NCBI GenBank assembly: GCA_017881985.1
Contig: JADGQH010000237.1
Location: forward strand, 1-5,141
Reading direction: 5' to 3'
DNA from: Chloroflexota bacterium
GTDB taxonomy: Bacteria; Chloroflexota; Limnocylindria; Limnocylindrales; CSP1-4
Length of the DNA stretch: 5,141 nucleotides
Below the pieces are notes generated by a model that did not search any database, was not told the origin of the DNA, and worked only from the letters and a program-made list of their open reading frames with translations. A program made the position numbers and the translations under genes. Shown piece by piece: positions 1-4,266 of the stretch. Positions within the stretch are counted from its first letter, which is position 1, and every line of letters begins with the position of its first letter.

Positions 1-380
1 ACGCCGAGGACATCGTCGCGGGCCAGCTGACCGGCGCCCTCGTCGGCCACGACCCCGAGACGCTTCTCGCCGCCGGCATCGTGATCGCGTACGAGCCGGT
101 CTGGGCGATCGGTACGGGCCGGACGGCCTCCGCAGCCGATGCGTCCGCCATGGCGGACGCCATCCGGGCCACGCTCCGCGGTGCCGGCTGGGGCCCCCAG
201 GCCGATGCCGTCCCGATCCTCTACGGCGGGTCGTGCACGAGCGCGAGCATCGGCGAGTTCCTGGCCGAGCCTGGCATCGACGGGGCCCTGGTCGGGGGCG
301 CGTCCCTCAAGCCCGACGAGATGGCCGGCATGATCGCCCGGGCGGCGCTCACCGCCGCGGCACGCCGCGCCGTTTCCTGA
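1..380 (+). CDS. tpiA: Triosephosphate isomerase, C-terminal half (5' end outside window)
   Basis: This enzyme interconverts dihydroxyacetone phosphate and glyceraldehyde 3-phosphate in cytoplasmic glycolysis and gluconeogenesis. The frame is open from the first full codon at position 3 to the TGA at 378-380, giving 125 visible residues, about half of the usual 250-residue TIM barrel. The family signature AYEPVWAIGTGR is present, with the catalytic-base glutamate at codon 93-95. Further on are the phosphate-binding YGGS (from 222) and the closing GALVGGASLK motif. No key residue is missing in the visible part. The gene ends 23 nt before gpmA on the same strand, so the two are probably co-transcribed. 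The family assignment is certain; only the start lies beyond the window. Confidence 0.97.
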   Translation, partial: AEDIVAGQLTGALVGHDPETLLAAGIVIAYEPVWAIGTGRTASAADASAMADAIRATLRGAGWGPQADAVPILYGGSCTSASIGEFLAEPGIDGALVGGASLKPDEMAGMIARAALTAAARRAVS

Positions 381-391
381 CCGCTGCCACC

Positions 392-396
392 AGGAG
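392..396 (+). promoter_or_regulatory. Shine-Dalgarno of gpmA
   Basis: AGGAG lies 7 nt before the ATG at 404. It fixes the gpmA start there, although the frame is open further upstream to an ATG at 233 inside tpiA. Confidence 0.8.
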
Positions 397-403
397 CCGA
401 CCC

Positions 404-1159
404 ATGCCCAGCCTCGTCCTTCTGCGCCACGGTGAGAGCACCTGGAACAAGGAGAACCGGTTCACCGGGTGGACCGACGTCGACCTCTCGGAGACCGGCC
501 TCGTCGAGGCCCACGAAGCGGGTCGGCTCCTGCGCGAGGAGTCGTTCCGCTTCGACGTCGCCCACACGTCGGTCCTGAAGCGGGCGATCCGCACGCTCTG
601 GATCGCCCTCGACGAGCTCGACCAGATGTGGTGCCCGGTGCGCAACAGCTGGCGCCTCAACGAGCGCCACTACGGGGCGTTGCAGGGCCTCAACAAGGCC
701 GAGATGGCCGTCCAGTTCGGCGACGCACAGGTGAAGCTGTGGCGGCGGAGCTACGACGTCCCGCCGCCGTCGCTCACGGACGACGACGAGCGATTCCCCG
801 GCCGGGACCCGCGCTACGCGGACATGGCCGACGCCGACATTCCCCGCGCGGAGTCGCTCAAGGACACGGTCGCCCGGTTCCTGCCGTACTGGGAGTCGTC
901 CATCGCGCCCGACCTGCGGGCAGGGAAGCGGGTCCTCGTGGCTGCCCACGGCAACAGCATCCGGGCGCTCGTGAAGTACCTCGACGGGATCTCCGACGAC
1001 GAGATCGTGGGCCTCAACATCCCGACCGGGGTGCCGCTCGTGTACGACCTTGACGACGCGCTCCGGCCGCTCGGCTCGCGCTACCTCGGCGATGCGTCGC
1101 GGGTGGCCGCGGCGATGGCCGCAGTTGCAGCGCAGGGGACGGCGAAGCCGGCCGGCTGA
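404..1159 (+). CDS. gpmA: 2,3-bisphosphoglycerate-dependent phosphoglycerate mutase
   Basis: This enzyme interconverts 3- and 2-phosphoglycerate in glycolysis through a phosphohistidine intermediate, in the cytoplasm. The protein has 251 residues, matching the roughly 250 of GpmA-type enzymes. The N-terminal LLRHGESTWN carries the phosphorylated His9. The NRFTGWTDVDLS stretch and ERHYGALQGLNKAE (catalytic Glu87) are typical of the cofactor-dependent class, and AAHGNSIRALVKYL supplies the second active-site His182. The start at 404 is chosen because the conserved N-terminus begins there and an AGGAG precedes it. It follows tpiA by 23 nt, so it is probably the last gene of a glycolysis operon. 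A terminator-like hairpin begins 12 nt after its stop. The last ~15 residues are Ala-rich and unconserved. The other mutase class, GpmI, is unrelated in sequence and is excluded. Confidence 0.97.
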   Translation: MPSLVLLRHGESTWNKENRFTGWTDVDLSETGLVEAHEAGRLLREESFRFDVAHTSVLKRAIRTLWIALDELDQMWCPVRNSWRLNERHYGALQGLNKAEMAVQFGDAQVKLWRRSYDVPPPSLTDDDERFPGRDPRYADMADADIPRAESLKDTVARFLPYWESSIAPDLRAGKRVLVAAHGNSIRALVKYLDGISDDEIVGLNIPTGVPLVYDLDDALRPLGSRYLGDASRVAAAMAAVAAQGTAKPAG

Positions 1160-1170
1160 CCACGCGCCCA

Positions 1171-1190
1171 CCTCGCGGGCGGTCGCGAGG
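1171..1190 (+). terminator. Hairpin after gpmA, probable U-less terminator
   Basis: A perfect 7-bp inverted repeat, CCTCGCG (1171-1177) and CGCGAGG (1184-1190), encloses a 6-nt loop 12 nt after the gpmA stop. No T run follows, so it is not a classical intrinsic terminator, but such hairpins are frequent ends of transcripts in high-GC genomes. It could instead stabilise the 3' end of the mRNA. Confidence 0.5.
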
Positions 1191-1200
1191 AGCACGAGAC

Positions 1201-1237
1201 CGCGGGCGTAGCGCTGCCTGTGCTACGATCGCCCGCG
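1201..1237 (+). other. Long imperfect hairpin overlapping the putative secG promoter
   Basis: CGCGGGCGTAGC (1201-1212) can pair with GCTACG (1222-1227) and CCCGCG (1232-1237), leaving a 4-nt bulge at 1228-1231. That gives 12 Watson-Crick pairs, with further pairing possible at the top of the 9-nt loop. Alternatively the outer 8 bp, CGCGGGCG/CGCCCGCG, form an inverted repeat flanking the -10-like element. It may be a second part of the gpmA terminator, an operator, or an RNA leader structure. The sequence alone does not decide. Confidence 0.45.
1221..1229 (+). promoter_or_regulatory. Putative extended -10 promoter of secG
   Basis: TGcTACGAT matches an extended -10 element (TGn followed by TAnnAT) in a GC-rich gap, 35 nt before the secG start. 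No convincing -35 box is visible about 17 nt upstream, as is often seen with extended -10 promoters. Its position after the gpmA hairpin supports separate transcription of secG. Confidence 0.4.
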
Positions 1238-1248
1238 CCCCGCCCGCT

Positions 1249-1254
1249 GGAGGA
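1249..1254 (+). promoter_or_regulatory. Shine-Dalgarno of secG
   Basis: GGAGGA ends 10 nt before the GTG at 1265. It is the reason for choosing that GTG over the in-frame GTG at 1220, which would lie inside the promoter region and lacks such a site. Confidence 0.75.
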
Positions 1255-1264
1255 TCTTCCCAGA

Positions 1265-1498
1265 GTGAACACGTTCCTGGCCATCGGCCAGATCATCGTC
1301 AGCATCGGCCTGATCGCCTCGGTGCTGCTCCAGGCGCGCGGAACCGGGCTGTCCGGGGCCTTCGGCGGTGATTCCGCGGTGTACCGGAGCCGGCGCGGCG
1401 TCGAACGGCGCCTGTGGCAGTTCACGATCATCCTGGCGATCCTCTTCGCCGTCTTCTCGCTGGCGAGCTACGTCTTCGCCCCGACCAAGGTCGTCTAG
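1265..1498 (+). CDS. secG: Protein translocase subunit SecG
   Basis: SecG is the small accessory subunit of the SecYEG protein-conducting channel in the cytoplasmic membrane and assists SecA-driven export. The 77-residue product begins with GTG. It has the family layout: a first membrane helix at about residues 3-22, a conserved LLQARGTGLSGAFGGDS loop (21-37), a basic stretch, and a second helix at about 52-71, ending shortly after. The length fits the family (70-110 residues). A strong GGAGGA site precedes the start. Linkage to glycolysis genes (tpiA then secG) is a well-known arrangement in several bacterial phyla; here gpmA lies between them. A likely own promoter and two upstream hairpins suggest it can be transcribed apart from gpmA. 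The TAG stop lies 24 nt before the next gene, in the same frame. Confidence 0.93.
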   Translation: MNTFLAIGQIIVSIGLIASVLLQARGTGLSGAFGGDSAVYRSRRGVERRLWQFTIILAILFAVFSLASYVFAPTKVV

Positions 1499-1522
1499 GC
1501 GCCGGGCTCCGGCCCCTCTCGC

Positions 1523-3208
1523 GTGAGCCGTCGCGACGCGGCGGTCGTCCTCGTCCTCGTCCTCGTCCTCGGGGTGCTCGGCGGGGCCATCGCCGCTCCG
1601 GCGTTCACGCCGGTCGTCGCGCCGCTGGCAACGCCGTCCCCGCCGCCGATCCCGATCCACCGGGAGGCAGTGGTCGGCCTGCCCAGCTCGGTCAACCCGG
1701 TGACGGCGCGGACCCAGGCGGACCGCGACCTGGTCGCGCTCCTCTTCCGCGGGCTGGTGCGCCCCGGCCAGGACGGACGGCCGATCGCCGATCTTGCGGC
1801 CGGCTGGACGGTCGAGGCGAAGGGCGCGCGATGGACGTTCCGGCTCCGGCCGGACGCCTCCTGGCAGGACGGTGTCCCGGTGACGAGCGACGACGTGGTC
1901 TACACGGTGCACGTGCTCCAGGATCCGGCCTACACGGGGCCGCTTTCCGCGGGCTGGCAGGGTGTCACGGCGACCGCGCTCGATCCGACGACAGTTCGCT
2001 TCGATCTCTCGGTCCCGCTCGGTGGATTCCTGCAGGCGGCCGCGCAACCGCTCCTGCCGGCCCACCTGCTCGCGAACACGCCCGTCGCCGAGCTTGCCGA
2101 CGCGCCCTTCTCTTCGCGCCCGGTCGGCAACGGGCCGTTCGCGCTCACCGACCTGACGCCGGAGTCCGCGACCCTGGTGCCCGTCGTCGGGTCCTTCGAC
2201 CCCGGTTCGGGACCGCTCGCGACGGTGGGTGCGGGGACGCTCATGCCGGGCGGTCCGCTGCTGGCCGGCCTCGAGCTGCGCTTCTTCGCCGGGCCCGACG
2301 ACGCGGTCGCGGCATACCGGGCGGGAGAGGTGGACGCGGTCTCGGGCCTCGCGCCGGTCGCCGCGTCGGCCCTCGCCGGGGAGCCGGCGACACGCCGGAT
2401 CGCCTACCCGGGCACGACCCTGACCGGCGTCTTCCTCAACCTGCGGCCGGGGGCCGGGCCATTCGCCGACGCGCGGGTCCGGACCGCGCTCCTCGCGGCG
2501 GTCGATCGTGGCCGCCTGGTTACGGACCTGCTGGGCGGGTCCGGCCAGCTCGCCAGCACGCCGATCCCGCCGTCGTCGTGGGCGTACGACCCGAAGGCGG
2601 CTCCCGTCGTCGCATTCGACCGGAAGGCGGCGGCTGCCGGTCTCAAGGCAGCCGGCTGGACGAAGACCGCCGCCGGTTGGCTGCCTCCGCGGGCCAAGAA
2701 GGCACTGACGATCCAGCTGCTGACGGCCGGCGCCTCCGTGAACCCTGTCGCCGCCAGCGCCGCGACGCGGATCGCAGCAGCCTGGACGTCGCTCGGGATC
2801 CCCACGACGGTCGCGCCGCTGGCCGCCGGCGCCCTCGTCGACCGCCTCCGGTCCGGTGACTTCGTGGCCGCGGTTGCCGACGTCAACGTGGGGCTGGACC
2901 CGGACCCATATCCGCTGCTCGCGAGCGCCCAGGTCCAGGCTGGAGGTTCGAACGTCTCGGGCTTCCAGGATCCTGCCCTCGACACGGCTCTCGTCGCAGC
3001 CCGGGCCCCGGGCACCGACACTGCGCGGGGCGCGGCCTACGCCCGCCTCCAGACGCTCCTGGGAACGCTCGAGCCGGTCCTGCCGCTCTTCTTCCGTGAC
3101 ACGGTCTTCGTCGTGTCGGACCGGCTCGTCGGCCCGCGGCCGGCGCCCGTCGCCGATCCGAGTGGCCGCTTCTGGGACGTGATAGCATGGTCGTCCTTCG
3201 GGCGGTGA
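1523..3208 (+). CDS. Exported family-5 (peptide/oligopeptide-type) ABC solute-binding protein
   Basis: The 561-residue protein resembles extracellular solute-binding proteins of the DppA/OppA/NikA family (SBP_bac_5), which capture a ligand outside the membrane for an ABC importer. An Arg-Arg-containing N-terminus is followed by a hydrophobic segment at about residues 7-25, then a Pro-rich linker (to ~46). The binding domain starts near 47 with a GLPSSVNPV stretch. The family signature WQDG followed by VPVTSDDVVYTV (about 114-129) is clear, as are RVRTALLAAVDR in the middle and DPDPYPLL (459-466) near the C-terminus. There is no cysteine anywhere, so it cannot be a lipoprotein; it is either cleaved (an AIA-A type site exists near 22-25) or held by its N-terminal helix. 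The GTG start has no clear Shine-Dalgarno, so translation may couple to secG. No permease or ATPase gene is adjacent and the ligand is unknown. Confidence 0.88.
   Translation: MSRRDAAVVLVLVLVLGVLGGAIAAPAFTPVVAPLATPSPPPIPIHREAVVGLPSSVNPVTARTQADRDLVALLFRGLVRPGQDGRPIADLAAGWTVEAKGARWTFRLRPDASWQDGVPVTSDDVVYTVHVLQDPAYTGPLSAGWQGVTATALDPTTVRFDLSVPLGGFLQAAAQPLLPAHLLANTPVAELADAPFSSRPVGNGPFALTDLTPESATLVPVVGSFDPGSGPLATVGAGTLMPGGPLLAGLELRFFAGPDDAVAAYRAGEVDAVSGLAPVAASALAGEPATRRIAYPGTTLTGVFLNLRPGAGPFADARVRTALLAAVDRGRLVTDLLGGSGQLASTPIPPSSWAYDPKAAPVVAFDRKAAAAGLKAAGWTKTAAGWLPPRAKKALTIQLLTAGASVNPVAASAATRIAAAWTSLGIPTTVAPLAAGALVDRLRSGDFVAAVADVNVGLDPDPYPLLASAQVQAGGSNVSGFQDPALDTALVAARAPGTDTARGAAYARLQTLLGTLEPVLPLFFRDTVFVVSDRLVGPRPAPVADPSGRFWDVIAWSSFGR
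1547..1570 (+). repeat. Four tandem GTCCTC hexamers in the signal-segment codons
   Basis: Four perfect copies of GTCCTC encode alternating Val-Leu in the hydrophobic core of the binding protein's export signal. Gain or loss of a unit would add or remove two residues without changing frame. It may simply reflect a Val/Leu helix written with preferred codons. Confidence 0.85.
3180..3188 (+). promoter_or_regulatory. Putative extended -10 promoter of the tRNA cluster
   Basis: TGaTAGCAT fits the same TGn-TAnnAT pattern as the element before secG. It lies in the last codons of the binding-protein gene, 45 nt before the first tRNA. No clear -35 box is seen. The motif is AT-rich compared with its surroundings, which is its main support. 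Confidence 0.35.
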
Positions 3209-3232
3209 CCCTCGCCGCCTGATCGGCAGCGT

Positions 3233-3319
3233 GCCGAGGTGGCGGAATCGGTAGACGCGCTAGCTTCAGGAGCTAGTGTCCGCAAGGGCGTATGGGTTCA
3301 AATCCCTTCCTCGGTACCA
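3233..3319 (+). tRNA. tRNA-Leu(CAG)
   Basis: This 87-nt class II tRNA includes an encoded CCA end. The acceptor stem GCCGAGG (3233-3239) pairs with CCTCGGT (3309-3315) through one G-U at the first pair; the discriminator is A3316. The anticodon stem CTAGC/GCTAG is perfect, and the loop TTCAGGA carries anticodon CAG at 3267-3269, reading CUG. The long variable arm (about 3277-3292) has a GCAA tetraloop. The T loop is TTCAAAT; its stem ATGGG/CCCTT contains one T-T mismatch at the second pair from the base. It is the first gene of the cluster. Confidence 0.96.
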
Positions 3320-3338
3320 ACTCGATCGGGAAGCGAAC

Positions 3339-3351
3339 AGTGCGCCGCACT
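3339..3351 (+). other. Small hairpin between the two Leu tRNAs
   Basis: AGTGC (3339-3343) and GCACT (3347-3351) form a perfect 5-bp stem with a 3-nt loop in the 35-nt spacer 3320-3354. It has no T run and could be a processing signal or chance. The spacer contains no promoter that I can recognise. Confidence 0.3.
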
Positions 3352-3354
3352 CGA

Positions 3355-3439
3355 GCCCAGGTGGCGGAATTGGTATACGCGTACGTTTGAGGGGCGTATG
3401 AGGCAACTCATCCGGGTTCAAGTCCCGGCCTGGGCACCA
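3355..3439 (+). tRNA. tRNA-Leu(GAG)
   Basis: This 85-nt class II tRNA includes an encoded CCA. The acceptor GCCCAGG (3355-3361) pairs perfectly with CCTGGGC (3429-3435); the discriminator is A3436. The anticodon stem TACGT/GCGTA closes with a T-G pair, and the loop TTGAGGG has anticodon GAG at 3389-3391, reading CUC and CUU. The variable arm TGAG-GCAA-CTCA (3399-3410) is a perfect stem with a GCAA loop. The T arm CCGGG-TTCAAGT-CCCGG is perfect. It lies 35 nt after tRNA-Leu(CAG), and a strong hairpin follows 17 nt later. CTC is among the commonest Leu codons in the flanking genes. Confidence 0.96.
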
Positions 3440-3456
3440 CGCACCTGCACCTGATC

Positions 3457-3482
3457 GAGGCGGCTCCGTCCGGAGCCGCCTC
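3457..3482 (+). terminator. Strong 11-bp hairpin after the Leu tRNA pair
   Basis: GAGGCGGCTCC (3457-3467) and GGAGCCGCCTC (3472-3482) are perfect inverted repeats around a 4-nt loop. The hairpin begins 17 nt after the CCA of tRNA-Leu(GAG). No T run follows (TCGCATG), so termination would be U-independent. It probably ends the Leu tRNA transcript and separates it from tRNA-Val. Confidence 0.75.
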
Positions 3483-3511
3483 TCGCATGTCCCGGCAGGA
3501 CGGCCGATCGC

Positions 3512-3588
3512 GGGCGGTTAGCTCAGCTGGTTAGAGCGCCTCGCTTACACCGAGGAGGTCGGAGGTTCGAATCCTCCACCGCCTACCA
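3512..3588 (+). tRNA. tRNA-Val(UAC)
   Basis: This 77-nt class I tRNA includes an encoded CCA. The acceptor GGGCGGT (3512-3518) pairs with ACCGCCT (3578-3584) with one terminal G-U; the discriminator is A3585. The D arm has GCTC/GAGC. The anticodon stem CCTCG/CGAGG encloses loop CTTACAC with anticodon TAC (UAC) at 3546-3548, reading GUA and GUG. The T arm GGAGG-TTCGAAT-CCTCC is perfect. It lies 29 nt after the strong hairpin; no clear promoter is visible in that gap, so it either has a weak one or is processed from read-through RNA. Confidence 0.97.
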
Positions 3589-3596
3589 TCGCGCAG

Positions 3597-3610
3597 TCGT
3601 CCCGGGACGA
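3597..3610. promoter_or_regulatory. 14-bp perfect palindrome upstream of lemA
   Basis: TCGTCCCGGGACGA reads identically on both strands. It lies 8 nt after tRNA-Val and overlaps the place where a -35 box would lie for the TACACT element at 3625. This is the position of a typical repressor operator. It could also be a weak 5-bp hairpin at the tRNA-Val 3' end. Confidence 0.4.
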
Positions 3611-3624
3611 GGTGTTCCCTCCCG

Positions 3625-3630
3625 TACACT
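3625..3630 (+). promoter_or_regulatory. Putative -10 element of lemA-htpX
   Basis: TACACT fits the TAnnnT pattern in an otherwise GC-rich gap and would give a leader of about 40 nt before the lemA ATG. No clear -35 is seen; that position is taken by the 14-bp palindrome. Confidence 0.35.
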
Positions 3631-3666
3631 TGTGGCAGCGGCCGTCGAGCCGCGCCGAGCGAATCC

Positions 3667-3671
3667 GGAGG
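3667..3671 (+). promoter_or_regulatory. Shine-Dalgarno of lemA
   Basis: GGAGG ends 5 nt before the ATG at 3677 and supports that start over further upstream in-frame codons. Confidence 0.75.
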
Positions 3672-3676
3672 CCCCG

Positions 3677-4243
3677 ATGGAAGCTGTCGTCATCCTGCTG
3701 GTCATCATCGCCGTCGTGGCCCTGGCCGGGGTCCTGATCTACAACGGCCTCGTCGCACGCCGCAACCGGGTCGACGAAGCGGTCGGGCAGATCGAGGTCC
3801 AGCTCAAGCGGCGCCACGACCTGGTGCCGAACCTCGTCTCGGCGGTCAAGGGCTACATGGACTTCGAGCAGGATGTCCTCACGCGCGTGACCGATGCCCG
3901 CGCGAACGCCGTCGCGGCCGGGGCGAGCGGCCAGATCACGGCCCAGCAGGCCCAGGCGGAGAACACGCTCACGGGCGCCCTCCGCTCGCTCTTCGCCGTC
4001 GTAGAGAACTACCCCGTGCTCAAGGCAAACGAGAACGTCCTGAGCCTGCAGGAGCAGCTGACCACGACCGAGAACCAGATCAGCTTCTCCCGCCAGCACT
4101 ACAACGCGACCGTCAACGACTACAACACGACGCTCCAGACGATCCCCGCGGTCCTCATCGCCGGACCCATGGGCTTCACGAAGCGGGAGTTCTTCGCGGC
4201 CGAGCCCGAGGCGCAGGACGTTCCCGTGGTCAGCCTGCGCTGA
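3677..4243 (+). CDS. lemA: LemA family membrane protein
   Basis: The 188-residue protein has the full LemA layout: a short outside N-terminus, one membrane helix at about residues 4-21, then YNGLVARRNRVDEA (22-35), a VQLKRRHDLVPNLV motif (41-54) and VKGY (57-60). A helical region with LKANENVLSLQEQL, TENQISFSRQHYNATVNDYN and a C-terminal GFTKREFF follows. LemA proteins form a helical bundle after a single membrane anchor; their biochemical role is not established, although they often accompany HtpX or other envelope stress proteins. Many members have His-Glu after VKGY; here the stretch is MDFE, with Phe in place of His. The start is set by GGAGG 5 nt upstream. htpX follows 23 nt later, so the two probably form an operon, perhaps with the -10-like TACACT in the 88-nt gap after tRNA-Val. 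Confidence 0.94.
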   Translation: MEAVVILLVIIAVVALAGVLIYNGLVARRNRVDEAVGQIEVQLKRRHDLVPNLVSAVKGYMDFEQDVLTRVTDARANAVAAGASGQITAQQAQAENTLTGALRSLFAVVENYPVLKANENVLSLQEQLTTTENQISFSRQHYNATVNDYNTTLQTIPAVLIAGPMGFTKREFFAAEPEAQDVPVVSLR

Positions 4244-4266
4244 GCGGCGGACAGCAGGGCGCTCCG

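Noticed and set aside
221..1195. A 324-codon open frame on the minus strand opposite tpiA and gpmA
   Set aside because: It is antisense to two clear genes, has Arg/Val/Glu-rich low-complexity composition with no family motif, and is a typical GC-rich shadow frame.
1220..1264. Upstream GTG at 1220 as the secG start
   Set aside because: It would add residues unlike the SecG N-terminus and lies in the promoter and hairpin region. The GTG at 1265 has a strong GGAGGA and starts the first membrane helix directly.
1223..2065. A 280-codon minus-strand frame opposite secG and the binding-protein gene
   Set aside because: It is Arg/Asp/Glu-rich with an Asp-Glu run that is just the complement of the GTCCTC repeat. 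The + strand frames have clear family motifs.
1414..2859. A 481-codon + strand frame overlapping the binding-protein gene
   Set aside because: The product is almost all Arg, Gly, Pro and Ala, with no hydrophobic core or motif. The overlapping frame encodes the recognisable SBP_bac_5 protein.
3239..3454. A 71-codon + strand frame (MAESVDALASGASV...)
   Set aside because: It is translated tRNA-Leu sequence; such products are a well-known annotation artefact.
3440..3511. Possible integration (att) site or integrase remnant near the tRNA genes
   Set aside because: tRNA 3' ends are common integration targets, but I saw no repeated tRNA 3' segment, no integrase-like frame and no composition change.
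3545..4099. A 184-codon minus-strand frame beginning with a GGGGFEPPTSSV-like stretch
   Set aside because: The N-terminus is the translated antisense of tRNA-Val, another known artefact, and the rest is antisense to lemA.
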